Shown: piece by piece, positions 34,250 to 44,283 of the stretch
Position numbering within the stretch: position 1 is the stretch's first letter
Layout of the letters: every line of letters begins with the position of its first letter
Origin: Prionace glauca
Lineage: Eukaryota > Chordata > Chondrichthyes > Carcharhiniformes > Carcharhinidae
Length of the DNA stretch: 64,000 bases
Assembly (NCBI GenBank): GCA_037974335.1
Contig: CM075760.1
Location: 47,636,138-47,700,137, forward strand
Reading direction: 5' to 3'
The notes under the pieces: generated by a model
The model's database searches: none
What the model saw: only the letters and a program-made list of their open reading frames with translations
Told to the model about the DNA's origin: nothing
Made by a program: the position numbers and the translations under genes

Positions 34250-34780
34250 AAAAGGCAGGTGGCTCATGGATAAATTTCCACCAGCTTCCCATGTCCCTGA
34301 ATTCTCTAAGAGATCAGAAACCTGCTTATCCCAACCTTAAATGTGCTCGATTATGGGGCATACATAACTGTCAGGTACAGAAAATACCAAAGATTCTTGC
34401 CCTTTGAGTGAAGTAATTTCTCCTTATCTTAGCCCTAAATGACCAGCCGGTGATCTGTGCCGCAGGGGGTTAGATTCCCGACCAGCAGAGAGAAAGAAAA
34501 TCTCTCAGCCTCCATCCTATCAAACCGAATCAGCACTGTGTAAGTTTAAATAGATCACCGCTTATTCTTCTAAACTCCAGAGAATTTCATCACAGGACAA
34601 CTCACTGACCCCAGGGAACAATCTGATGAACCTTCTCTTTACCGTATCTAATGATCTAATGCAAAGCATATCCCTTTTTAAATGTGAAAGTCACATCTGC
34701 ACAGAATATTCAACCTGGTTTCCACAAAATCCTGTGTAGCAGCAGAAACACCTCGTTATTTTAAAACTCCAGTCTGCCAG
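34250..34780 (-). mobile_element. Old CR1-like LINE 3' region and duplicated tRNA-Glu flank
   Basis: 34252-34275 repeats 28487-28510 ('aaaggcaggtggctcatgga' 'taaatt'), the sequence upstream of tRNA-Glu(CTC). 34330-34780 is the complement of an old LINE 3' end ('cttctaaactccagagaatt', 'gaaccttctctttaccgtat'), related to 28340-28475. Confidence 0.55.
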
Positions 34781-35064
34781 CAATAAGAACAAAATGTAAT
34801 TTCCCTTCCAAATATCTGCTACACCTACATGCTAACTTTAAGCATTCCTTGTACAAACGCATCTATTCCATTCTTAATATCAACATTTATATTTATCATC
34901 ACGTCAAATATGTTCTCGCTTTCGATTTCTTTTCACGAAGAAGAAAATCGTTTTGCTTTCCAAATTAGCACCTCATCTGCCCCTCCACTCATAAGAGGAC
35001 TCCGTTTCGCCTCCCAATCTATTTGCCTTTTTCTAACAGTTTGTATTAGCTAAACTTTGAACGG

Positions 35065-35137
35065 AGGCTCCAACGAGAATCGAACTCGCGACCGCTGGTT
35101 TACAAGACCAGTGCTCTAACCACTGAGCTATGGAGCC
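35065..35137 (-). tRNA. tRNA-Thr(TGT)
   Basis: 73 nt with acceptor GGCTCCA/TGGAGCC, D arm 'tagctcagtggttagagcac', anticodon loop CTTGTAA (TGT), and T arm TCGCGAG-TTCGATT-CTCG with one weak pair. Confidence 0.93.
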
Positions 35138-35486
35138 AAATGCTGTCAGCCCATCGTGGTACTAATAAGATTACCACTGGATTGAGGAACAGGATGGGGT
35201 TTGTGGTGGGGGATTTATGATGAATGTGGAAATTTCTGAGGTGGAGACCAGAAAGTTAAAAGACGCAACTTGAAAGTGACATGATTTGACACGTGTGCTG
35301 TGTGTGTATCTGACATGTATGTTGTGTATCTGGCATGTATGTTCTTCAGAGTTTATCGTTAGTGTTACATCTCTGACTTCTCCAGCTCCGATGCCAGTTC
35401 ATCCAGCTGGAAGATTTGGATGTTGTTCCCTTCACAGACGCTGTGGGGCGTGTTTTCGTTGAATAAAGAATTGAACAAAAAATGAC

Positions 35487-35551
35487 TCACTCCGTGACTG
35501 GGAATCGAAACCGCGTCACGGCGTCGATCCTGATCACTGGACGTTCAGTGA
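35487..35551 (-). pseudogene. tRNA-like remnant (Glu-type?)
   Basis: The minus strand has 'gtccagtgatcaggatcgac' and a B-box-like 'ggtttcgattcccagtcacg', resembling tRNA-Glu with losses in the anticodon arm. Too decayed to fold convincingly. Confidence 0.35.
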
Positions 35552-35807
35552 TGCTGATGTGAGAGATTTGTAATGAATTGACCATCTCTGTGCCCATTGC
35601 TTTATTTTCAATAATTTTCAACAAAAATAAGTTTCGATGAGAAATGACGGGAAGTGAAAATGACAGGATTTGAACCTCAGTTAGAAAGTCCCAATCCATC
35701 CTCTGGGCAGGGATTGCAGTCTCAATGTTGGCAATTCTGCAGCTTATATCGACAAACAGCCATTCAGCCTGTGTTCCTGTCTGTCTTCTCGATCGGAGTA
35801 ACTCCGT

Positions 35808-35930
35808 TTGATAAAGTATCATCTGGACTCGAAACGTCCGCCCTTTTCACTCCTTACAGGTGCTGTAAACACTGGGAGATTTTGGAGCATTTCCTCTTTT
35901 CCCATCCGCAGTAATTTGCTTTTATCATTA
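35808..35930. mobile_element. Single end of the TIR element
   Basis: 'ctggactcgaaacgtccgcc' and 'gcatttcctcttttcccatc' 'cgcagtaatttgctttta' match the inverted-repeat ends of the element at 11455-12005. Confidence 0.6.
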
Positions 35931-36028
35931 AGGACATTTGATTGAGATTACTTGAAGAAAGATGAAATGGGCAGAAATCATTGCTCTCTTAGATATCCGG
36001 GAGACGAAAGCTTCCTGCTTACACGCCA

Positions 36029-36101
36029 GCTGAAATATCTCAGTTGGGAGACTGTTAGACTGACCATCTAAAGGTCACTGGTTCAATCCCCGGTTTCGGC
36101 A
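36029..36101 (+). pseudogene. tRNA-Phe-derived pseudogene with GAC anticodon
   Basis: 73 nt, clearly derived from tRNA-Phe ('atctcagttgggagactgtt', acceptor GCTGAAA/TTTCGGC, TTAGA/TCTAA anticodon stem). The loop reads CTGACCA, so the anticodon is GAC (Val) rather than GAA. The D stem (TCTC/GACT) and T stem (ACTGG/CCCGG) each contain mismatches. Most likely non-functional. Confidence 0.7.
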
Positions 36102-36332
36102 GGATCACTTTGCTGGTTTTCTGTGCTAATTGGTAGTGCATTTTGCCTCACACTGGCTCTGGAAAAAGGCAAAGTTTCAGAGCACGGATGGGCGCCCACA
36201 CCCATCCTGGACGGGACAGGTTAGTTCTGATTCCCGCTCCACAGATAGTGCCAAACGTACTGACATCACCTAGTATTTTCCGTTTTTATTTCAGATTTCG
36301 AAAGTCCGCAGTCGGCTACTTTATGTTTATGT

Positions 36333-36960
36333 TTGGAGCTGACAAGTGGCAAGTAACATTGGCGCCACACAGAATGCTGAGAGGTTTGGTGATGCTGTTG
36401 TCTGTGTGGTGTTGGAGGGGTGCGGGGGGGCTGCCGGGTGGAAGTGGTCTTGTGTTTGGAAGGTGCTGTCTAAGGTGCCTTTGGTGGATTCCTGCATCAT
36501 GCAGACAAGTGGGGAACATTCTATCGCACTCCTGACTTGTGCGACGTCGATGGTGGACTGTTCCACTGATTCTGGGACTATTTCCTCGGGTGGATGTAGC
36601 TGTCACTCGGGGGCATAGCTATAAGGTTCATATAGGAGGGATGTCCGAGGTGGGTTCTTTACTCAGAAAGTGGTTGATGTGTGAAATGGACTCACTGCTG
36701 TGACAGCGGAGTCGGACACTTTAGGAACTTTCAAGCGGTTATTGGGTCGGCACATGGAGCACTCTACAATGATAGGGAGTGGGATAGCTTGATCTTGATC
36801 TTGATCATGGGTTCGGACAAAGCTCAGCACAACATCGTGGGACGAATGACCTGTACTGTGATGTACTGTTCTATGTTCGATGTTTTTTGGGAGTCAGGAG
36901 GTAAGTTACTCCTGCAGGATTCCCAGCCTCTGACATGCTCTTTTAGCCACTGAACGAACT
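36333..36960 (+). mobile_element. Dispersed shark repeat interrupted by a LINE (F5) 3' end
   Basis: 36345-36570 ('gtgtttggaaggtgctgtct', 'cgcactcctgacttgtg') and 36890-36958 ('ttgggagtcaggaggtaagt', 'ggattcccagcctctgacat') are parts of one common elasmobranch repeat. Between them about 36600-36888 is an F5 LINE 3' end ('ccgaggtgggttctttactc', 'tttcaagcggttattgggtc', 'tgtactgttctatgttcgat'). Confidence 0.6.
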
Positions 36961-37392
36961 GATAAAATGTGTGCTGAATCAGAATAGGTCTATCTTCTTT
37001 CCTGGTCTGTGTTGTCATGAATTTTCAGCACTTTTGTCTTTTCCTGAATGTATTTTGAGGCTGAAGTAAGAGCCAATGTCACATGATTGTAAGATCTGTG
37101 TTCAGGTAATATTCAATAGTGGATTCACTGGCGGGAGGGGTGCGGTTTCAAACCATGTTGTTGACGCTGGATTGATAACGCAGAGAAGCAAATGACGCTT
37201 TGAGAACCAGGGTTTGAATTCCAACACAGCAGGTTAACTCAATTCAAGGCAAAGTAGAATGACTGTGAGTGAGAATAGCAAATTTCAATTATGTAACATT
37301 TCCTCACTAAGTTGAATATGTTTTGACCATGTTTCCGCTAATTTTGAAGCTTCAGACGGATATGTAAATAGTGCTGCAGCTGTTTTTGCCGC

Positions 37393-37465
37393 GGGCCAGT
37401 GGCGCAATGGATAACGCGTCTGACTACGGATCAGAAGATTCTAGGTTCGACTCCTGGCTGGCTCG
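37393..37465 (+). tRNA. tRNA-Arg(ACG)
   Basis: 73 nt with acceptor GGGCCAG/CTGGCTC fully paired, anticodon loop CTACGGA (ACG), and T arm CTAGG-TTCGACT-CCTGG with one G-T pair. Second copy of the Arg gene at 24854-24926, opposite strand. Confidence 0.93.
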
Positions 37466-38097
37466 CTATGTTATTGCAACATTAGTTCTAAAACTCCATA
37501 TCTGTGTTGATGAAAAATATATTTTCACTAAATTTAGACGAATTCAGGGAAATGTTGACCAAATGCAATCAGCTTCAATGAAGATACTTATCTTACCTAC
37601 TTATTTTTCAAAAACAATGATGACTAAAAAAAACTGAAAAACTTTTCTTCTGAAAAATGTTTTTTTTAAATGACAAATTTTCGTTAAAGTATTTGGGGAA
37701 AAAAAGATCAGCAAGTTTAAGCTACCTTTTAAAAAGTTGGAAATTTTTCGAAGAGAAACATGGAAACATTACATTGTTCAGAATGGTGAAAATAATTTCT
37801 AAAAAAGTTGATGAAATCGGTTGAAGAATTTCTTCTAAACATGTTTAATTTTAAGAAGCAAAATACAGAGTTTTTTAAAAAGTTGACAAATTTCAGTTAA
37901 AACAGATGGAGGAATTTCTTGGGAGTAAGTTTTATTCTGAAAAGTTCAAATTAGCCAGAAGTTTCTGGTTTGTGATGCTGGGATTGTTGTCCATTGTAGA
38001 GAAGGAGATTGAGGAGTGATTTAATCGAGGTGAACTAGATTAGATCAAGTTTATAGGGGGAGCGGCAATTTATAAAATTTGGGGCAAGTCGGGGACA

Positions 38098-38195
38098 TCA
38101 CACATGCACACACACCTACACACATTCTCTCTCTCACTCACACACACACACTCACTCACTCACACACACATACACACACACACACACACACTTGC
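38098..38195. repeat. (CA)n-rich microsatellite
   Basis: Interrupted CA and CT/CA dinucleotide repeats. The preceding 37470-38095 is AT-rich with A/T homopolymers and no gene. Confidence 0.9.
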
Positions 38196-38450
38196 TCAAT
38201 AATTGCCAGACTCGAGTCGAATTGCTATTATGCGACACAAACCGCTTCTTTTTATTTTCCAACAGAGGAATTAAAGAGCAGCAAAAAAACGAGAAGCACT
38301 GACATTGCAGACACCTGGCACCAGAGGATGATCACACTGTGCATTGTCAGACCAATTGAACTGGCTGACAAATTGTCCTCTCGACTGGTGCTTTGTGATA
38401 CATTGAAACAAAACACTCTTCAGCAAATCAACCATCTGCGTGTGAAAACA

Positions 38451-38522
38451 AGGTCCCACCGAGATTTGAACTCGGATCGCTGGATTCAGAGTCTCGAGTG
38501 CTCACCATTACACCACGAAATC
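38451..38522 (-). pseudogene. tRNA-Gln(CTG) decayed copy
   Basis: It keeps the anticodon loop CTCTGAA and T arm CGAG-TTCAAAT-CTCG. The acceptor (GATTTCG against TGGGACC) and the anticodon stem (TCGAGA/TCCAG) no longer pair well. Both flanks match those of the Gln gene at 25197-25268 in the same orientation ('cttcagcaaatcaaccatct', 'cattacccttactggttcct'), so it is a diverged direct duplicate. Confidence 0.75.
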
Positions 38523-38754
38523 ACACAGGCTCACTGAAAATACTCGTTCAATATTTCTGCCACCTTGAATAGCAGAGAGAAATGTAAATCCCGTTGAGCA
38601 ATCCCCTCAATGGCCAACACCCATTCATACTTGCATTACCCTTACTGGTTCCTACTATAAAAATGCTGGAAAATCTCAACATCTTTAACGAGAAACAATA
38701 AATAGTACTACAAAACTGAAACGTTAGTTCTCCTGATCCGGGAATCTGAAACAC

Positions 38755-39665
38755 GGGGACAAAATCTCAGGATAAGGCGCTGATGATTTAGGACAGCAAA
38801 GAGGAGAAATTGCTTCACTCAAAGACTCTTGAATCTTGGGAATTCTCTACTCCAGAGAGTTCTGATGTTCCATCATTGAACACATTTCAGTTTGGGTGAG
38901 ACAGATTTATGATCTATCCAGGAATGAATGGAAGCAGGAATACGGAATTGGAACAAATGCTCAGTCACAAGTTCATGTTTCGATTGTTTTCTTTTTAAGT
39001 TTAATAGTATAATGGAAGTGTGTCTATAATGTTATGTGTAATATGTTTGAAGTCAGTTGTCATTAAATAATGTTGGTAACTCCAGATAACAGTCCAGTCG
39101 AGAACAATTGAGAGCGATCTTTCATTATTAGCACCCACGGACCCATTTGCCAACAGGTAAGTGTTTGCCGATGGTAAGAAAATAGCATTAGATCGTGCGT
39201 GGGTGATCTCAAACCACCAACCTTTCGGTTAATAGCCGAACGCGCTGACCAACTAAGCCACAGAAACTGAGACAGTAGGTGGTAAATACTCTAAACTAGT
39301 GTGTCACTGACCACAATTCTATTTCTGCAAAACCTGTTCCAGAACTGCAGAATGTCCGCACTGTTTACAATTCTATACAAGTCTCTTTAGTTCCGTTGAT
39401 CCCGCAGCATTGCTGTAGTGTGTTGGTTATTCCCTTTCTCCTATGAACGGGCAGGTAAAATAAATCCGTGTCTCTTATCAAAGGGAGGAATTTAACAGGA
39501 GGGAAGGGAACCGACCACCAGCAGCCCAACCATCCAATACTTTCCACTCAGTCATCAATAATACTGCACCTCCTTCCGAATATTGTGATCCATTTCCCTC
39601 AGGATTTCTTCCAAGATTTAATATTTCCCTTGTTTTCTTCTAATTTTGATATAAGATTCGCTTCA
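38755..39665. repeat. Inverted duplicate of the 26.4-28.5 kb tRNA-Asn unit
   Basis: Reading the minus strand, 39660-39270 matches 26423-26832 ('aaacaagggaaatattaa', 'gatcacaatattcggaagga', 'caacacactacagca'). Then comes the Asn-like tRNA, then 39190-38755 matches 27960-28475. Estimated by eye at 80-90 percent identity. Confidence 0.85.
39194..39267 (-). pseudogene. tRNA-Asn-like copy with ATT anticodon
   Basis: 74 nt with intact anticodon stem TTCGG/CCGAA and loop CTATTAA, giving ATT instead of GTT. The acceptor GTTTCTG/CACGCAC has two mismatches and the T loop is TTTGAGA. Flanks match the tRNA-Asn(GTT) locus at 26833 in inverted orientation. ATT would still be an Asn anticodon, but structural decay suggests a pseudogene. 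Confidence 0.65.
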
Positions 39666-39974
39666 ATATTCAACACAAATGGAATTACAAACCTGAGGGA
39701 GAACAGTGGGAAAGAAGTCACTGGATAACACAAATCCCATGGTGCTCATTTCCAGATTCCCAACACTCAGCTTTTCAACCAAATGGAGGAATTTATCACT
39801 GAAAAGTTTTGGAAAGTTGGTGTGAATTTTGTTTGTGAATCACTCGGGTGTTGTGCAAATGCTACTCGAAGGTTCAGTGAGCGGAATATAATCTATCTGC
39901 GTTTTGCTGAGCTTGTGTTCGGTGTATGGGGAGGTTTGAACGGGGTTGGACCTTGTGTCCCGGGGATGGGCAGT

Positions 39975-41582
39975 AACGTGGAGATTAAGGAGGAGGATGT
40001 GTTAGAACTTTTGAATTCTATCAAGGTAGATAAGTCGCCGGGACCAGATGGGATGTACCCCAGGATACTGTGGGAGGCCAGGGAAGTGATTGCAGAGCCC
40101 TTGGCGATGATCTTTGCGTCGTCAATGGAGACGGGAGAGGTTCCGGAAGATTGGAGGATTGCGGATGTAGTCCCTATTTTCAAGAAAGGGAACAGAGATA
40201 GCCCGGGAAATTACCGCCCGATGAGTCTGACCTCAGTGGTTGGTAAGCTGATGGAGAGGCTTCTGAGGGACAAGATTTACGAGCATTTGGAGAGGTTTGA
40301 CATGATCAGGAATAGTCAGCATGGATTTGTCAAGGGCAGGTCGTGCCTTACGAGCCTAGTTGAATTCTTCGATAATGTGACTGAACACATTGACGAAGGA
40401 AGTGCCGTGGACGTAGTGTACATGGACTTCAGCAAGGCTTTTGATAAGGTCCCCCATGCAAGACTTCTTGAGAAGGTGAGAGGGCATGGGATCCAAGGGC
40501 CTTTGGCCTTGTGGATCCAGAACTGGCTTGCCTGCAGAAGGCAGAGAGTGGTTGTGGATGGGTCTTTTTCGGAATGGAGGTCAGTCACCAGTGGGGTGCC
40601 CCAGGGATCTGTTCTGGGACCCTTGTTGTTTGTCATTTTCATAAATGACCTGGATGAGGAAGTGGAGGGATGGGTTAGCAAGTTCGCTGATGACACGAAG
40701 GTCGGCGGTGTTGTGGATGGTCTGGAAGGATGTCAAAAGTTGCAGCAGGACATAGATAGGATGCAGGAATGGGCGGAGAAGTGGCAGATGGACTTCAACG
40801 CGGATAAATGTGTAGTCGTCCATTTCGGCAGAACCAACGGGATGGACGAGTACACTATTAAGGGCAGGGGTCTTAGTAGCGTTGAAGAGCAGAAGGATCT
40901 CGGGGTCCGGGTTCACAGGACTCTTAAATCGGCCTCGCAGGTGGAGGAGGTGGTCAAGAAGGCATATGGTGTACTGGCCTTCATTAATCGAGGGATTGAG
41001 TTTAGGAGTCGGGAGGTAATGCTGCAACTTTACAGGACCCTCGTCAGGCCTCATTTGGAGTACTGTGCGCAGTTCTGGTCGCCTCACTATAGGAAAGACG
41101 TAGAAGCTATTGAAAGGGTGCAGAGGAGATTTACAAGGATGTTGCCTGGACTGGGAGGCATGCCTTATGAAGATAGGTTGAGGGAGCTGGGACTCTTTTC
41201 CCTGGAGAGGCGAAGGTTGAGAGGCGACCTGATAGAAGTTTATAAAATGTTGAGAGGAATAGATAGGGTGGACTCTCAGAGGCTATTTCCCCGGGTTGAA
41301 ATGGTCGCTACGAGAGGACACAGATTTAAGGTGCGGGGAGGGAAGTACAGAGGTGATGTTAGGGTTAAGTTTTTCACTCAGAGGGTGGTGAGTGAATGGA
41401 ATCGGCTGCCGTCGTCGGTGGTGGAGGCGAACTCGCTGGGGTCTTTTAAAAGACTTCTGGATGAGTATATGGGGTTTAATGGGATTGGGGGTTATAGATA
41501 GGTCTATAGATTGGTGGGGTTGATGTGATCGGCGCAACTCGAGGGCCGAAGGGCCTGTTTGTGCTGTAATGTTCTATGTTCT
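39975..41582 (+). mobile_element. CR1-like LINE (F3), 5'-truncated young copy
   Basis: From about 39979 ('IKEEDVLELLNSIKVDKSPG') to 41501 it encodes the RT and C-terminal parts of the F3 protein without a break. About nine residues differ out of roughly 500 from the intact copy at 31007-33820. Catalytic 'FADDTKVGG' is retained. It ends in (TTCTATG)n at 41582. The open frame extends 5' to 39783 through unrelated sequence; that extension is chance. Confidence 0.95.
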
Positions 41583-41805
41583 AACCCGCTGACTGAAGCT
41601 GCAGTCGCCGCTTTCTGCTGGCGATTGGAGACTGGGGGATATAATCCTGCTGCTTCTCCCTGTCTCACTCACTGTGGAGCCGTGGAAAAGAGAATCATTG
41701 ATGGGTTTGTTTCCCGGTCTGAAATGTGGCCTCGAATAACGGTTATTAACGGAGGTAACGCTGTGGGAGCCTTTAATAATGTGACAAAAGTCAGTGCAGT
41801 GCAGT

Positions 41806-41900
41806 GCTCCAGTGGCGCAATCGGTTAGCGCGCGGTACTTATACAGCAGTACAGCCAGCGGGCTATGCCGAGGTTGTGAGTTCGACCCTCACCTGGAGCA
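41806..41900 (+). tRNA. tRNA-Ile(TAT) with intron
   Basis: 95 nt including a 21-nt intron at 41843-41863, directly 3' of position 37, the usual place. Acceptor GCTCCAG/CTGGAGC, D arm 'tggcgcaatcggttagcgcg', anticodon TAT in GGTACTTATA-intron-ATGCCG, T arm GTGAG-TTCGACC-CTCAC. A T4 follows 6 nt downstream. Removal requires tRNA splicing endonuclease; tRNA-Ile(TAT) genes with introns are usual in vertebrates. Confidence 0.95.
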
Positions 41901-42187
41901 CTTGCGTTTTGGTGAGAAAATTGTGCAGTGGTCTAATCCCTTAACCAGGTCATAATCTGCGGATCACCAGAACGGAGCTGGATTGATGATTGATGAAGAA
42001 AATATATTTCTGCCCACTTCCCAACAGGGAATTTTTCGTTAGGTGAATGTGGTAATCATTGCACTGCAGAAACCATGAGTTCTCTCCACCTTGGAAGCCT
42101 TGGATAAAACTATTTCTGAGGTCATCACTGCAGATGTCGGAGCAGCTTTCTCGAAGTTCAACCCATTGAATGCGATTAGCTAGAGTA

Positions 42188-42258
42188 GCATTGGCGATTC
42201 AGTGGTAGAATTCTCGCCTGCCACGCGGGAGACCCGGGTTCGATTCCCGGCCGATACA
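42188..42258 (+). tRNA. tRNA-Gly(GCC), second copy
   Basis: 71 nt with anticodon loop CTGCCAC, B box GGTTCGATTCC and acceptor GCATTGG/CCGATAC with one C-A mismatch (pair 2-71). It may be functional or slightly decayed. T4 lies about 6 nt downstream. Confidence 0.8.
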
Positions 42259-42849
42259 AAATCCGTTTTCTCTCCATTCTATCACCACTCTTTCTTTGCA
42301 ATTCTGGACTGCCCACCGACTTCAATCTCTTTACCATTTGCCTCATGCTACTTTTCAACATCAGCATCGCTTTCCCTTTTTCTCCCTCAGTCTCTCTTTG
42401 ATCTTAACCGAAAGAAACGAAAGAACATTCAGGAAACCGAACCAAGAGTTTGAAATGTGCCCTCAACAATGATGTGCGCAGATTTATTCATATGTTCTGT
42501 AATCCATGTGAGTGACGATAAACATTGGATTCTTAAACTCTTTCACAAGACCAATAAATAGATTCTCACTTTCTGCATCAAAGCCCTGGATTATTTTTTC
42601 CCTTCTTGTCTCCTCTAAACTAATATTTTGTCTTCAATTTTTTTCGCTTCTACATTATACAGTTTGCATGTTTCTTAAAACGAACAGCGGTTTTTTGATT
42701 GTACTTCAAACAAAGCAGAATATCAATGGAGTCCTCCACCAGTCCCGTAGCATCAGAGGAAACTACACTGACAAGACACGCTGTAAATTTGAAGCCTTTT
42801 ATGTTTTATATCAGACCAACCATTAGTTCAACGAAGATAAATATAAAAT

Positions 42850-42975
42850 ACTGTGGATGTTGGAATGTGATACAGTAACTGAAAATGCTGGAAAATCTCA
42901 GCAGATCTGATAACATCTGTGGAAAGAGGATAGAGCCAAAGTTTCGAGTCTGGGAGACCCTTCCTCGGAGCTTAG
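42850..42975. mobile_element. Single end of the TIR element
   Basis: 'ctggaaaatctcagcagatc' 'tgataacatctgtgga' and 'agtttcgagtctgggagacc' match the left inverted repeat of 11455-12005. Nothing else is recognised in 42260-42849 and 42976-43639. Confidence 0.65.
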
Positions 42976-43639
42976 CTCAGACTCGGAAATGTTGGTTCAA
43001 TTAGTTCAATGAAGTTGTCCAGTCCATTATGGCAATACCTTCGTTGAGCTGGACTTTCCTCAGGCGAAAAAAAAATCGTTTTCTAATAGACATCGACAAC
43101 TGAAAATATAGATGCGTTTGCCAGAATTAAGTGATTTATAATGTCCGTAGTGAATATAACCATACTGAATTTGACCTGACAACACTCAGTTGAGCCTTGT
43201 GAATTAGGTTTCTCGGGCACCTGAGAATTTGCTGGGATGAATCTGGTCGACATTGAACAGACGCAAGCCAGTTTGGGCATGTACACGCCGATTGTAACCA
43301 GGTTGGACTGGAACCGTTTATTCTACATTACAGATGCTGAGCAGAGTACCCCAACATCCAATGTAGCTGTGCAGAGCCGGAGATGTTCGGCCTGAAAGTA
43401 ACTGGGATGGACTGGAAATTAAACTTGGCCAAATTGATGTAATTGAAATGAAAAATTAACATATTCGTAAAGAAAGGCGACTCCTAAGGTAGCCATAGTT
43501 AAATGCCCTTACCATGGTCACGAACAGATGGCTAGAAGTGGGTTGACTCAGTGAGAGATGTTTAGAGCTAAATTGCGTCCTATCATTTCGTCGGGATTTT
43601 GAACATTTCTTTTCTGTTTTCCATGGAGTATTTGCATTT

Positions 43640-43998
43640 CTTAATGCAGTCATATAAGATGATTAGAGGTATAGATAGGGTGGACAGTGATAGCCTTTTT
43701 CCTCGGATGGAGAAAGCTAGCACAAGGGGGCATAGCTTTAAATTAAGGGGTGGTAGTTATAGGACAGATGTCAGAGGTAGGTTCTTTACCCAGAGGGTGG
43801 TGAGGGATTGGAATGCCCTGCCTGCTGCAGTTGGAGATGCGCCTAGTTTGGGGGCGTTTAAGAGATCCGTGGATAGGTTTATGGATGGAAAGGGATTGTT
43901 TTAAGTTAGACGGTCATTGCTTTTTAATTGATCGGCGCAACATCGTGGGCCGAAGGGCCTGTTTTGCGCTGCAATGTTCTATGTTCTATGTTCTACGT
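43640..43998 (+). mobile_element. CR1-like LINE (F2) 3' end
   Basis: It encodes 'SYKMIRGIDRVDSDSLFPRM', 'RGHSFKLRGGSYRTDVRGRF' and 'FTQRVVRDWNALPAAV', then 'gggcctgttttgcgctgcaa' and (TTCTATG)n. Confidence 0.9.
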
Positions 43999-44283
43999 TC
44001 AGTCAGAAGCTAGCAGCTATGTTCTGTACTGACACGAATATCCAGGGAAACTGGATTATGCCTTAGTCTCTGGGTATTTCACTCAAGGAGGTTTGAGAAT
44101 TCATTGAACAAAAAATTATACTCGATCAAAACATAAACAGCAGCTGGGTAGCATCTGCACGAAATTGTTTTTCACACTAAATGTGAATAATATAAAAAGA
44201 ATCATTTCCCTGGAGCCTGACATTATGTATAAATGTTACAACATTTATTGTCATACCATGCATGCACAAAGCCTCCGATAAAA

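Noticed and set aside
35653-35720. Possible further tRNA remnant ('aggatttgaacctc')
   Set aside because: Only a T-loop-like string; no D or anticodon arm could be placed.
39783-39974. Apparent host-LINE fusion protein (572 codons)
   Set aside because: The first ~64 codons have no LINE counterpart and are a chance extension of the frame across the insertion junction.
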